64,000 bases of DNA from Sphingobacterium litopenaei (GCF_014692495.1 NZ_JACOIJ010000010.1:43961-107960); one strand, 5' to 3'; shown: positions 43,181 to 53,686, counted from the first letter of the stretch. Notes: generated from the sequence alone by a model not told the origin. Numbers and translations: made by a program.

Positions 43181-45625
43181 ATGAAAGCATATTTTAGTCA
43201 TTATACCAATTTAATATTCACATTCATCCTTCTTTTTACTGGAGATAGCGTTTTCGGACAAGTTCGATCAGTTATCAAATTAAATGATGGCTGGTTGTTT
43301 AAACGAGGTGAAATTCCCGAAGCCGAAAAAGTTAATTTTGACGCTAAAAATTGGGAAAAGGTTCGAATTCCACATGACTATGCTATTTTCGGGCCTTTTG
43401 ACAAAGAAATTGATAAACAGACAGTAGCCATAACACAGAATAATGAAAAAGTAGCCACTGAAAAAACAGGACGTACAGGAGCGTTGCCATATATTGGTGA
43501 GGCTTGGTATCGTAATACTTTTGAAGTTCCAGATTTTAAAAAAGGCAAGCGTGCATTGTTACTTTTTGAAGGAACAATGAGCCAACCTAAGGTTTATTTG
43601 AATGGAAGATTAATCGGACAATGGAATTATGGATACAGTTATTTCTACTTTGATATCAGCGAGGAATTATTAGAAAATAAAGAAAACACTTTAGCGGTAC
43701 AGCTAACCAATCTACCGCAGTCTTCACGATGGTATCCCGGAGCAGGCTTATATCGGAATGTATCTATTATTGTGACGGAAGATGTGAGCTTTGAACAATG
43801 GGGAATTAGCATAACAACAAAACAACTACAAGAAGACTTTGCGCAAGTACATGTTAAATCCGAAGTTGTAGGGCAGCCAGATTATATCGTAACTGAAATC
43901 CAAGATTTGAATGGCAAAACTGTAGCTGTAGATTCTTCTTCTAAAGTCTTTGGAAAGTTTTTCGAACAGGATATCAAAGTGGAGAATCCGAAATTATGGG
44001 AACCTGACGCGCCAAATTTATATATCGCTATATCAAAACTATATAAAGATGGTAAGTTGACGGATATAAAACATACACGGTTTGGAATAAGGACCATAGC
44101 ATACATTGCTGGAAAAGGATTCTTACTAAATGATAAAGTAACCAAATTTAAAGGCGTATGTCTCCATCATGATTTAGGACCTTTGGGAGCAGCCGTAAAT
44201 AAAGCCGCGCTGCGACGACAAATGGAAATTCTCAAAGATATGGGGTGTAATGCCATACGAAGTGCACATAATATGCCATCTTTTGAGCAATTGGAGTTAG
44301 CTGATGAAATGGGGTTTTTGTTTTTAGCTGAAAGCTTTGATGAATGGGCAAAGCCGAAAGTGAAGAATGGTTACGCGAAGTTTTTTAATTCCGATGCCGA
44401 GAAAGACATCGTTAATTTAGTGCGCGCAACACGAAATCATCCCAGCATAGTCATGTGGAGTTCTGGAAATGAAGTGCCGGATCAATGGGGTAGTGAAGGA
44501 GTGAAAAGAGCTAAATTTTTACAAGAAATCTTTCATCGGGAAGATCCTACGCGTCCTGTGACTGTCGGTATGGACCAAGTAAAAGCTGTTATGGAATCTG
44601 GATTTGGGGTGCTGGTGGATATTCCTGGTCTTAATTATCGAACACATTTGTACGAAGAGGCTTACCAAAAATTTCCACAAGGCATGTTGTTGGGTTCAGA
44701 AACAGCGTCTACCGTAAGTTCGCGCGGTGTATATAAATTTCCGGTTCAAATTGCGAAGAACAAAACTTATGACGATTTGCAATCTTCGAGCTATGATTTG
44801 GAATCGACAAGTTGGTCTAATCTTCCTGAAGATGATTTTATCTTGCAGGATGATAAAGATTGGGTTATAGGTGAATTTGTATGGACAGGATTTGATTATT
44901 TGGGCGAGCCAACACCTTATGATGAAAAATGGCCCTCGCGTAGTTCATATTTCGGTATCAATGACTTAGCTGGCTTGCCAAAAGATCGATTTTATTTGTA
45001 CCGCAGTCGTTGGAATACTACGGATAACACCTTACATATTTTACCTCATTGGACTTGGCCAGATCGCGTGGGACAGACCACCCCCGTGTTTGTGTATACA
45101 AATTTTGATAGAGCAGAACTTTTTGTGAATGGAAAGAGCATGGGAGTTCAGCAAAAAAACAATTCTACTCCGCAACACCGTTACCGGTTAATGTGGATGG
45201 ATGTGAAGTATGAGCCAGGTACGGTAAAAGTTGTCGCTTATCACAAAGACGGTTCAAAAGCAATGGAAAAAGAAATTCATACAGCAGGAAAACCTCATAA
45301 AATAGTTTTAGAAGCAGATAGAAGTACGATTAACGCTGATAAAGAAGATTTATCATTCGTCAAAGTGTCTGTAGTGGATAAGCATGGAAACTTATGTCCA
45401 AATGCGAATATACCTTTGCAGTTTGAAGTTAGTGGTGCTGGAAATTTTAAGGCAGTGTGTAATGGCGACCCTACATCTTTAGAGCCTTTTCATTTACCAA
45501 CGATGAGGACTTTCAACGGACAATTAGTTGTTTTGGTTCAGTCTAAAGACAAAGCTGGAATCGCAAAATTAGTAGTAAAAGGTAAAGGTCTTAAATCTTC
45601 AGAATTATCGATTAATATAAAATAA
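43181..45625 (+). CDS. Secreted GH2-family beta-galactosidase-like hydrolase
   Basis: About 814 residues from ATG 43181; a TTG six codons upstream is less likely. Signal peptide ends near SVFGQ. The domain order is sugar-binding (DDGWLFKRGEIPE-like NDGWLFKRGE, AWYRNTFEVP, WYPGAGLYRNVSI), Ig-like, TIM barrel (GVCLHHDLGPLGAAVN, NAIRSAHN), acid/base Glu in WSSGNEVP, nucleophile Glu in LLGSETAST, and C-terminal Big/DUF4982-like domains. This is the common Bacteroidetes beta-galactosidase/beta-glucuronidase layout, so a beta-galactosidase is likely but not proven. It probably works with the preceding GH2 on one glycan. Confidence 0.86.
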   Translation: MKAYFSHYTNLIFTFILLFTGDSVFGQVRSVIKLNDGWLFKRGEIPEAEKVNFDAKNWEKVRIPHDYAIFGPFDKEIDKQTVAITQNNEKVATEKTGRTGALPYIGEAWYRNTFEVPDFKKGKRALLLFEGTMSQPKVYLNGRLIGQWNYGYSYFYFDISEELLENKENTLAVQLTNLPQSSRWYPGAGLYRNVSIIVTEDVSFEQWGISITTKQLQEDFAQVHVKSEVVGQPDYIVTEIQDLNGKTVAVDSSSKVFGKFFEQDIKVENPKLWEPDAPNLYIAISKLYKDGKLTDIKHTRFGIRTIAYIAGKGFLLNDKVTKFKGVCLHHDLGPLGAAVNKAALRRQMEILKDMGCNAIRSAHNMPSFEQLELADEMGFLFLAESFDEWAKPKVKNGYAKFFNSDAEKDIVNLVRATRNHPSIVMWSSGNEVPDQWGSEGVKRAKFLQEIFHREDPTRPVTVGMDQVKAVMESGFGVLVDIPGLNYRTHLYEEAYQKFPQGMLLGSETASTVSSRGVYKFPVQIAKNKTYDDLQSSSYDLESTSWSNLPEDDFILQDDKDWVIGEFVWTGFDYLGEPTPYDEKWPSRSSYFGINDLAGLPKDRFYLYRSRWNTTDNTLHILPHWTWPDRVGQTTPVFVYTNFDRAELFVNGKSMGVQQKNNSTPQHRYRLMWMDVKYEPGTVKVVAYHKDGSKAMEKEIHTAGKPHKIVLEADRSTINADKEDLSFVKVSVVDKHGNLCPNANIPLQFEVSGAGNFKAVCNGDPTSLEPFHLPTMRTFNGQLVVLVQSKDKAGIAKLVVKGKGLKSSELSINIK

Positions 45626-45629
45626 TAAG

Positions 45630-47672
45630 TTAATCGCAATGTATTAAAAAACGCGGAATTTCTTCCTGTGCATCGATGAAATTATTGATTTCAGGGATCT
45701 CATTCTGACCTAAATTATTAATACTGCTGGCCGAAGTATCATCAGCTAATTGTATATCCAAATACTTCAATAGTTGCTGCTTGTATAGTTCATTCTTAAT
45801 CGGAAAACACACCTCAATACGATGATAAATATTGCGGTTCATCCAATCCGAAGAACCTATATATACTAAATTATCTCCAGCATGATGAAAGTGAAAAATT
45901 CGAGAATGTTCTAAAAAGCGACCTACAATACGTCTTACAGTTATATTTTCACTCAAACCTATTTGGTTAGGAATTATCCTACAAATGCTTCGGACTATAA
46001 GCTCAATTCGCACACCTGCAGAGGAAGCTTCGTATAATTTTTTTATTAAAGTTTCCTCTTCTAAATTGTTCAGTTTTATACGAATAAATGCTATACGGCC
46101 TGCTTTAGCTTGTTCAATCTCATGGTCAATAAGATTCATAAATTCGTCGTACAAATTAAAATGTGCAACTAAGAGATGGTGAAAAACCAATTCTTTATCA
46201 TGAATCTTCTCGCGGTGTTTGGTTAAGAAATCAAAAAGTGTAGCAAGCTCTTTTAATGGTTTTTCGTCAGAAGTCAGCAAAGAATGATCTGTATACACTT
46301 TTGCTGTGTTTTCATTTAGATTCCCTGTTGACAAGAGTCCATAATATTTGATTTGCTCGTTTTCTAGACGTTCGACCAGAGCCACTTTAGCATGTACTTT
46401 TATTTTTGGTATACTGTAGGAAATATTTACCCCAGCTTGTTCCAAACGCTTAGCCCATTGCAAATTATTACTTTCGTCAAAACGAGCTTTTAATTCGACA
46501 AAAACATTTACTTTCTTTCCATTTTGTGCTGCATTCAATAAGGCGCGTCCAATCTTTGAATCTTTTGCCAATCGGTATAAAGTTACCCAAATGGACTGAA
46601 CAGATTCGTCCATAGCCGCTTCATTGAAAAAACGCAAAACAGTGTCATAGCTATGATAGGGCGTGTGTAATAAGATTTCTTGTTGCTGTAAGACTGAAAA
46701 TATAGAATTGGAATTCAATAATTCTTGAAAGGGAGGTTCTATCGAGACAGCTTGAGGATATTCTAATTGTCGATTATGAGCAGGAAAATCAAAGAAATCT
46801 TTCAAATTATGGTATTTTCCACCTTTCATGGTATTGGATTTTTTCAAATTTAAGCAGTCCAATAAGATGGCCAATTCTTCCGAAGGTAAATCGCTTTGAT
46901 ACAAAAGACGCGTGGCAATACCGAAATCTCGTTTACTTAATTCTTTTATTAAAGCTTCAGTTAGATCGGTTCCTGCTTCTTCTTGTAAGTTCAATTCCGC
47001 GTCGCGAGTTACTTTAAAGCTATAGAAAGATTCAATATTAGGAATAAGATTGGCTTCCGCTAAAAAGTGTTTTATGATATCATCAATAAAGAAAATATAG
47101 TACTTTTCTTCGTGAACAATAGTCTTAAACCTACCTACACTTGATGAGGGAATAGGGCAGAAGTAACGTTCTTGATTGGATGTTAGAATAAAGAAATACA
47201 ACTCATTATTGAGCGGAAAGAAGTCCGTATGGTCTTCAAGCTTTGAAACATGTAAATAAGAAGCAATTTCCGCTAAGAAAAATTCACGTAGTGTAGTAAG
47301 GGCAAATTCAGGTAAAGCTAAATCGTAATGTAGAATAATATTATGCTTACTTAGTCCTGGAATTATTTCTTGAGTTAAAATATGACCAAAAAGTTCTTGC
47401 TGCTTTTTAATGATATTTTTAGCCTTTTTGTAAACGTTTAATTCAGCTTGCTGATCCGTACTGTCTAATTTTCCTTTTTTATCCAATTTCTTCCAGCCAT
47501 GCAAAAGAGGTATTCGAACACGAAAAAACTCATCTAAATTAGAAGAATAAATAGCTAGAAATTTCAGTTTTTCCAATAACGGAACATAATCTCGTTGGGA
47601 TTCCAACAATACGCGTTCATTGAAGTACAGCCAACTGATATCTCTATTATTAAAAAGATTATGATTTTTCAT
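45630..47672 (-). CDS. ppk1: Polyphosphate kinase 1
   Basis: A 680-residue Ppk1 that makes long-chain polyphosphate from ATP, reversibly. N-terminal NRDISWLYFNERVL, the catalytic-site His427 in KIKVHAKVAL (autophosphorylated in E. coli Ppk), STGNLNENTA and the C-terminal IGSSDWMNRN with HRIEVCFP are all present. It is the last gene of a six-gene minus-strand operon, 14 bases behind a kinase-like/beta-barrel outer membrane protein. No exopolyphosphatase gene is nearby. The context links polyphosphate to an envelope and nucleotide signalling module (inference). Confidence 0.95.
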   Translation of the reverse strand: MKNHNLFNNRDISWLYFNERVLLESQRDYVPLLEKLKFLAIYSSNLDEFFRVRIPLLHGWKKLDKKGKLDSTDQQAELNVYKKAKNIIKKQQELFGHILTQEIIPGLSKHNIILHYDLALPEFALTTLREFFLAEIASYLHVSKLEDHTDFFPLNNELYFFILTSNQERYFCPIPSSSVGRFKTIVHEEKYYIFFIDDIIKHFLAEANLIPNIESFYSFKVTRDAELNLQEEAGTDLTEALIKELSKRDFGIATRLLYQSDLPSEELAILLDCLNLKKSNTMKGGKYHNLKDFFDFPAHNRQLEYPQAVSIEPPFQELLNSNSIFSVLQQQEILLHTPYHSYDTVLRFFNEAAMDESVQSIWVTLYRLAKDSKIGRALLNAAQNGKKVNVFVELKARFDESNNLQWAKRLEQAGVNISYSIPKIKVHAKVALVERLENEQIKYYGLLSTGNLNENTAKVYTDHSLLTSDEKPLKELATLFDFLTKHREKIHDKELVFHHLLVAHFNLYDEFMNLIDHEIEQAKAGRIAFIRIKLNNLEEETLIKKLYEASSAGVRIELIVRSICRIIPNQIGLSENITVRRIVGRFLEHSRIFHFHHAGDNLVYIGSSDWMNRNIYHRIEVCFPIKNELYKQQLLKYLDIQLADDTSASSINNLGQNEIPEINNFIDAQEEIPRFLIHCD

Positions 47673-47686
47673 CTGCTAAAAATTCT

Positions 47687-50257
47687 TTAGAAAGACATGC
47701 CAATTCGAATATAAGGCAAAGTAGCCTCATTGCTAAATCCTACTGCGCCTTGAATGATAAATAGATCAGCAGGCATGAAATATATACCGCCACCGTATCC
47801 CATATGCCATTTGGATGATTGCTCATTTGTGTGCCATACGCGACCAATATCGTAAAATCCTAATACACCAAATGTGGCAGGAAGCAAATAGGAATTAATA
47901 GAAAACAATTTGATACGCGCATCTAAATTGTTGTAAGCGGTTGTTTTACCAGTAAATCGATTGGTGTTAAATCCTCTCAAACTATTTTCTCCACCGATTT
48001 TAGCATGTTGAAAGAAATAAGGATTTCCCCATACAGCCTGTGCTCCTGTACGATTAGCCAAAGTGACCGTGCTATCCAATATGGATTTGTATACACTCAA
48101 GCTAGTTTCAAAAGCAGTATACTGTCTATTAGCTTCCGAAATTTGGCTTTGCCAAGATATTTTAGAATTTAGGTGAATTCCTTTTTTAGCAAATTCCTTT
48201 TTATCTCTCGTATCGTAAGAAATTCCAGCTGCTACTCCCGTGAAAAACTTAGCGCCATAAATATCTTCAGAAGGGTAGTTGTTATCAAAATATTCAAAGA
48301 AATGTCCTCCATTGTTCGCCTTTGAACTATGGTAGAATTGTGAAGTACTACCATAATAGACATTAAATGATTTTTGTATTTCCTTTTCTAAAAAAATGTT
48401 GGCATTTACCAGATCATATCGATTACGATAATATTTTATTCCGCGAATATCTCGGTATTCGAATTGGGTATTGTTTCCATACCCAAAGAAATTACTCAGA
48501 TTTCGTGGACCTAAAGACGAAAGTTCTAAAGCCAAATCATGACCAAAGATGAGGTCTTTGTATTTTCCTTCATAATCAAAAATAAAGGAACGTCGTCCCG
48601 TAAGATAGCTTCCAGAAAACTGATGTCTTTCTGCAAAAGGAGATTTTCGGAATCCTTGATTTTCGATCAAATAGCCTAGACCTAGTATCAGACCTCTGTC
48701 TACTCCATAATTTAGATTTAAGATAACACCTTTTCGGTCGTAAGCAAAATTGTAATAATCGTAAGCATGTACCGCAGTGTCATTCTTTAGACGATAACTA
48801 ATTTTATTATCTAGATCAATTTTGTTTGTCGTTGTATCTTTAGTGTCGTAAAGAATAACGTTTTTATTTTTTAGGAAGGCAGCTGAACGAGAATAGATAT
48901 CATAATCTTTACCGCCGAGAATGCGAACTTTAATTGGTGTTTTCCCTTGACCTTTTAATTTATATTCGTCATTTCCTGCAATGCCATAAATTCGAATTTC
49001 TTTTGTTTCATGAGGTGAAAATTGTCTTTTGAAAAGTCTTCTGCCTTGTGTCCCATCTTTCTTTTTATTGTGTACATCGATCTCGACCGATCCATTATCA
49101 TCAATTGTGATTTCAATAAACTCATTTTTTGCAGAAAGAGGCAAGTCAACTACTTTAGATAGGGAATTGTAATAGGTTAATCCAGAGTTTTTTAAATCTG
49201 CGGTTCGAGCGTGTATATTGTATTCAATTTCTGCAGCACTCAATTTAGCAATAGTATCAGGCATGGCCAACATGGCCTGATGAATAAGGGAATCAGTTAC
49301 AATAACTTGAAAAGAAGATATCTCTTTTTCCCAATCTTTATGATTTAAATGGTTGAGAAAAAAACGATCGAAATGGCGTTCGTTGAAATTCCAATGTGCC
49401 ACATTTCTAATCTTCGGACTAAAAGGTTGTAGATGTGCTTTCAACCATTGGTAGGATAGAAGTGTAGGAAAAACACCAGACGTTTTGTAGAATACTTTAT
49501 CTCGATCTCGAGGGACAGGCGAATATAATGTCTTGCCATCTTCTTTGAAAGGAGACCACCGCCAATTATCTTCATGACGATCCCAATCTCCTAATACAAA
49601 ATCCAACAATCGAGCGCGTAAGGTGAGTTTTTGATCCACTTGCACATCATTGTCTTCAAGCGATTTGCGTATAACTTTATCCGTGTTATCAGTTTTAGGA
49701 TCGCTGTCTGGAGTGCGAGATTCGAAAATGTAAGCTCGATTTTTGAAAATTTCTCTGTATTCGCCTAATCGAGGATCATCTCCAACATAAACGAGTTCAG
49801 GCGCCGCATGCGGAATTTCTAAAGCTTTATTAAATGTTGGAACAGTTAAAGCCCCAAAAGGATGCGCAATTGAAATCTGATCCTGTACGATGTCTTTTGC
49901 AATGGTTTTGCGGAGAGCTTGCGGAAGACTACGCTCTGGAAACTTTTGGATGGAGCGTAAAACCCATTGTCGCCCAGAAGGATCTTCCAGACGTAAGGAT
50001 TGAGTTTGCATACCACCTCCCAGTTTTACCACCTGCAATCCACCTTTTTCTGTAGCGAGATTGACCACACGCATCTTCACTGGAGTATTGTAAAGTTTGC
50101 GGTAACTATCACCAAGCCAAAATCGATGAAATGCCCCAACATTATCGTATTCTGAAGCAATAATGGCGGTAGTACTATCGGATTGCTGTGCAAAAGCTGA
50201 GTTCCAACCTGCTAGAATGAATATAAGAAATAAAGATTTTTGGATATAATTCCTCAT
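47687..50257 (-). CDS. Outer-membrane protein: kinase-like N-domain fused to Omp85/D15-type barrel
   Basis: An 856-residue exported protein (signal ends near SAFAQ). Residues about 60-330 form a folded domain in which VLGDWDRHEDNW (Asp226-Arg-His ... Asn231) is followed by Asp251-Arg-Asp253. This resembles the catalytic loop and metal-binding Asp of atypical kinases such as HipA, PI4-kinase or CotH/Fam20. A beta-rich linker follows, and from about 500 a beta-barrel with alternating strands ends in YIRIGMSF, the BAM recognition end. In many Bacteroidetes, as I recall, a metallophosphoesterase is fused to the front of this arrangement; here one is encoded two genes upstream in the same operon. 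Barrel assignment is firm; kinase activity is inference. Confidence 0.8.
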   Translation of the reverse strand: MRNYIQKSLFLIFILAGWNSAFAQQSDSTTAIIASEYDNVGAFHRFWLGDSYRKLYNTPVKMRVVNLATEKGGLQVVKLGGGMQTQSLRLEDPSGRQWVLRSIQKFPERSLPQALRKTIAKDIVQDQISIAHPFGALTVPTFNKALEIPHAAPELVYVGDDPRLGEYREIFKNRAYIFESRTPDSDPKTDNTDKVIRKSLEDNDVQVDQKLTLRARLLDFVLGDWDRHEDNWRWSPFKEDGKTLYSPVPRDRDKVFYKTSGVFPTLLSYQWLKAHLQPFSPKIRNVAHWNFNERHFDRFFLNHLNHKDWEKEISSFQVIVTDSLIHQAMLAMPDTIAKLSAAEIEYNIHARTADLKNSGLTYYNSLSKVVDLPLSAKNEFIEITIDDNGSVEIDVHNKKKDGTQGRRLFKRQFSPHETKEIRIYGIAGNDEYKLKGQGKTPIKVRILGGKDYDIYSRSAAFLKNKNVILYDTKDTTTNKIDLDNKISYRLKNDTAVHAYDYYNFAYDRKGVILNLNYGVDRGLILGLGYLIENQGFRKSPFAERHQFSGSYLTGRRSFIFDYEGKYKDLIFGHDLALELSSLGPRNLSNFFGYGNNTQFEYRDIRGIKYYRNRYDLVNANIFLEKEIQKSFNVYYGSTSQFYHSSKANNGGHFFEYFDNNYPSEDIYGAKFFTGVAAGISYDTRDKKEFAKKGIHLNSKISWQSQISEANRQYTAFETSLSVYKSILDSTVTLANRTGAQAVWGNPYFFQHAKIGGENSLRGFNTNRFTGKTTAYNNLDARIKLFSINSYLLPATFGVLGFYDIGRVWHTNEQSSKWHMGYGGGIYFMPADLFIIQGAVGFSNEATLPYIRIGMSF

Positions 50258-50266
50258 ACAAAAAGA

Positions 50267-52570
50267 TTAGATGACTTTTACTCGAATAGCACGCAATTCG
50301 CTTACGCCTTGTAGTTCCTCTAATGTAAGAAATTCATAATCTTTCTCGATTAATCCCGATAAAATAATTTCTTCCAAAATCTTTTGAATATCATCTTTGA
50401 TATACTCATTGCTGAATACGATAGCAATAGTTTCTGGTTGAACTAATCGTTCTTTAGTGTTTTCAATTAATGCTTTATCAATACGTTTTTTAATAATCTG
50501 ATAACGAATGTTATAACCACCTTCTACGTCAAAACGCTTTTCATCTTCCCTGAAACTGATGCTAATCTTTTCGGGATGAACAAAAAGAAGTTGGGTAGTT
50601 TTCAAAGGAAGGGGTAAATCTGTACTCAGCGTTCTCGCCTTTTGCACTACACGTATCATTGAAAGAATCTGATGTTTACACATTTCGTGTAGAATTTCGT
50701 CTCGGAAAGTGGATGTAGGCGTAATGGATTGCCCAATATAAGCGTCATACTCCACACCGTCCGTTCTGAATGTTTCAAAATAACACGGAAATATGCTTTG
50801 AAGCTGTTTGTTCAGATCATCATATTCCGATTTAATCATTTGAGTAAATGCTCGTAATGATTTCTCGAAAGGATCATTATTTGGATCTAAAATAAGTGTA
50901 TTGTTTCGCTCTATCTCATCAATAGTAATAAGAAGTTTGACATTGTCTTCCAACTTCGGTTTTATTTCTGCTAAAAATATAGGCACTTTTTTCTCGAGAA
51001 ACGTACGAAGATTAACAATATTTTTCTCTATCCCTTTGTCATGAATACATTGGTAAGCGTTTTCAAAATTTTGTCCATAACAGTGTAAATAATCAAAATC
51101 TTGATGTGTAATTAGCTCTTCATACAATTGCTTTAACGATTCTAAATGATGGAGCAGAGTTTGCTTTTGGGCAGCATTACGAATTCGGGTGGAGTCTTTA
51201 ATATCTACAGCGCCATAGATTGGATAGACGTCTTTAAAGATGATTTTATCTAATTTTGCTGTTTCTTTATTACTGTTTAATTGGGAAAAATACGAAACGG
51301 CCACTTCATTAAATCGCCATTGCAAGGCTGGCTGAATAGAAGTGTAATTTTGCAAAATAATATTGTTCAACTGATTTTTCAAATAGGCAACAAAATCATT
51401 AGATAACTGAGCAAAATGAGGAAGATAAGGTTTTAGCTTCAATGCGTCATTTTTGTCAAAATTATTGTGTTTTGAATAAATTTCGATAAAACCTACAAAG
51501 CGGTCTGTATGAAAAAGCGGAATACCCAAATAATTGGTAATGCCATTATCTTTTAGTATTTGTATAAAGACCTGATCATTAATGTTTAAATCTTGATCTA
51601 TTCCATAGGACCAAATAATAGGCTCACTCAAATAAGAATATATGGAGCATAAACTGCAGGCAATGGAATGATTCATATATTCTCCCAAAAGAATGGATTT
51701 CTTGGCGTATTCATTCTCAGAAATAGGAAAACCGCTTAATTCAAAAATGGGTAAAAAGAAGAAATCTAAATCATTCTTATGAATGATCGATCTAAAAATA
51801 CTGTTTAATTCTTCCTTTAAACTTTCCTTATTCTTAATATTGACATTTTTAATAATATCTTGTAATCTCTTAATTATGAATTCTTTGTCGCGGTTTTTAA
51901 AACGTAGAATACTTAATCCTTCGAATTTGAATTTAGATAAATCAATCCCTGCCAAAGCATCGTTTAATGCATCGTAGGAATGAAATTTATTATCTCTTAT
52001 CGCTGCAAGGTCGATTTTCGGAAGTGTTCCTTGGTATTGAATATCAACAAACGAAAAATCTATCTTTAGCTCATAGTATTTGGTATAACCTGCGAAGGAG
52101 CTCTCAAATATATAATCTGTCTCGATAGAGTTGATTCCATAAAAACGTTCAAGTATAAGATTATAAAGAATTAAGTTTTTTGTATTAATAGTGTCGCAAT
52201 TCGTTTCTCCTTCATAGAATTTTAAACCATTAGCCGAAAGTTCCTGCAAGTTAGAAGAACTGAAAATAAGTTTGTCCGGAACGGGAAAACCAAAGGCAAT
52301 AGGCTCTTCTGTTGAAAAATTTATATCTCCCGAAAGGTTTGAAATGATTTCAAAAATCGGTTTAAATTTTTCTGAATCTTTCTTAACACTCAGATTTTCA
52401 ACGTGATTTTCTTCAATAATATGGAGTAATTCTTTAGCTAATAATTTTGTGCCGTAAGAAGCATCCTCGCTAATAGTCTTTATTTTTGCTATGACGGGCG
52501 AAAGCGAGAATTCTTGTTGTATATCGCTTGAATCTATATTTAAATCAATATGTATATTCTTGAATGGCAT
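50267..52570 (-). CDS. Large GAF-domain protein, function unknown
   Basis: A 767-residue cytoplasmic protein (no signal or TM). A GAF-like stretch lies about 285-400 (MNHSIACSLCSIYSYL, YLGIPLFHTDRFVGFIEIYSK). The preceding 280 residues and following 370, including VYPIYGAVDIKDSTRIRNAAQ and a helical C-terminal part, match no domain I recognise; the DIKDSTRIR block resembles a signal-output domain related to cyclase-like folds only superficially. It overlaps nothing but is 9 bases before the barrel protein gene and 39 after the phosphoesterase gene, so it is part of the same operon. A sensory or regulatory role is likely. Confidence 0.7.
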   Translation of the reverse strand: MPFKNIHIDLNIDSSDIQQEFSLSPVIAKIKTISEDASYGTKLLAKELLHIIEENHVENLSVKKDSEKFKPIFEIISNLSGDINFSTEEPIAFGFPVPDKLIFSSSNLQELSANGLKFYEGETNCDTINTKNLILYNLILERFYGINSIETDYIFESSFAGYTKYYELKIDFSFVDIQYQGTLPKIDLAAIRDNKFHSYDALNDALAGIDLSKFKFEGLSILRFKNRDKEFIIKRLQDIIKNVNIKNKESLKEELNSIFRSIIHKNDLDFFFLPIFELSGFPISENEYAKKSILLGEYMNHSIACSLCSIYSYLSEPIIWSYGIDQDLNINDQVFIQILKDNGITNYLGIPLFHTDRFVGFIEIYSKHNNFDKNDALKLKPYLPHFAQLSNDFVAYLKNQLNNIILQNYTSIQPALQWRFNEVAVSYFSQLNSNKETAKLDKIIFKDVYPIYGAVDIKDSTRIRNAAQKQTLLHHLESLKQLYEELITHQDFDYLHCYGQNFENAYQCIHDKGIEKNIVNLRTFLEKKVPIFLAEIKPKLEDNVKLLITIDEIERNNTLILDPNNDPFEKSLRAFTQMIKSEYDDLNKQLQSIFPCYFETFRTDGVEYDAYIGQSITPTSTFRDEILHEMCKHQILSMIRVVQKARTLSTDLPLPLKTTQLLFVHPEKISISFREDEKRFDVEGGYNIRYQIIKKRIDKALIENTKERLVQPETIAIVFSNEYIKDDIQKILEEIILSGLIEKDYEFLTLEELQGVSELRAIRVKVI

Positions 52571-52609
52571 GTAATCTAATTCTCTAGTCGTTAATAATAT
52601 TCTTTTATA

Positions 52610-53686
52610 CTATTTCTTTGGTAACAAAGTTTCAAAGGATTTTGTAACGGTTCCTTTTTCTACAGTATAAAAAGCAAGTCTAATGTCTTCACTGGAAAGA
52701 ACATCTAATACACAAAATCCTTGCTTATTGGAAACAAATTTTTGCGCCGTATTATGAGCTATATGTGAAGTTTTGGAACCCGAACCTGTCACTATTTGCG
52801 TAATATTCTGGTTTTCTATGAATTGCAAGCCATGATCATGTCCAGCTATAAAAAGTATGTTTTTATGATTTGACGTACTATTAGTAATGTCGTTTATAAG
52901 TTTCTGATAGATAGTGTGTCCCATATCTTCAGCTGAATGAAATATTGTATTTCTAAGTAACGGATATACCGATCCAATAATAGGCAATGGGACATACAAA
53001 TTCTTCCATTTTCTAGTCAAAGGAAAAACGTGATCTTTCCATGTTATATTTTTTCCATGTTCACCATAGGACAGCATAGGGTGGTGGGAAAGAATAAAAA
53101 TTGTTTGGTCTGGATTTGAAGAAATCAAGGATTTAATGTTATCCAAAAAGATATTTCTTACCTGTTCCGAAAGGGCAGAATCTGGATTACTGTGATGAGG
53201 AAATAACCAATATTCACTATCGTATAGAATAGCCTTAGTAGTATTTGTGATATCCACTACTGATACATCTGCAGTGCCTGCTTTGGGTACAAATTTTAAA
53301 AGATCTAATGACCGTGAAAATAAATACGCCTCTTGAGCTTTAACTTTTTCCAATCCCTGCTTGCCTGATTTATCCCAATCGTGATTCCCGGCGATAAATG
53401 TAACAGGCACATTAATATAGATAAATGGGGCATATTGGTGCCTTAGTATTTGTTCTGTTTCTAAAGCGCTCGCACTATCTATTCCCATTCCAACAGGATA
53501 AATATTGTCTCCTAAAAAATAAACAGAAGTTTTTTCAGGAATAACAAGTCCTAGAGCGGTCTTAATAGAAAGTTGTTGTCCTTCATTTATTTCACCTGCA
53601 TCACCGAATAGGAGCATACGATGAGTAATCGTTTGCCCAAAAGAATTAATCGATAAAAGTAAAAGTAAGGAAAGTAAATACTTCAT
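52610..53686 (-). CDS. Exported metallophosphoesterase
   Basis: A 358-residue calcineurin-like phosphoesterase with Sec signal (cleavage near SFGQ). All metal motifs are visible: FGDAG (Asp29), LGDN (Asp60-Asn61), GNHDW (Asn101-His102), ILSHHP and AGHDHG. It acts in the periplasm or at the surface; the substrate is unknown. Its ATG shares one base with the TAA of the preceding lipoprotein gene (TAATG), pointing to coupled translation. Relatives are often fused to the beta-barrel protein encoded two genes on, which supports a joint function. Confidence 0.9.
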   Translation of the reverse strand: MKYLLSLLLLLSINSFGQTITHRMLLFGDAGEINEGQQLSIKTALGLVIPEKTSVYFLGDNIYPVGMGIDSASALETEQILRHQYAPFIYINVPVTFIAGNHDWDKSGKQGLEKVKAQEAYLFSRSLDLLKFVPKAGTADVSVVDITNTTKAILYDSEYWLFPHHSNPDSALSEQVRNIFLDNIKSLISSNPDQTIFILSHHPMLSYGEHGKNITWKDHVFPLTRKWKNLYVPLPIIGSVYPLLRNTIFHSAEDMGHTIYQKLINDITNSTSNHKNILFIAGHDHGLQFIENQNITQIVTGSGSKTSHIAHNTAQKFVSNKQGFCVLDVLSSEDIRLAFYTVEKGTVTKSFETLLPKK

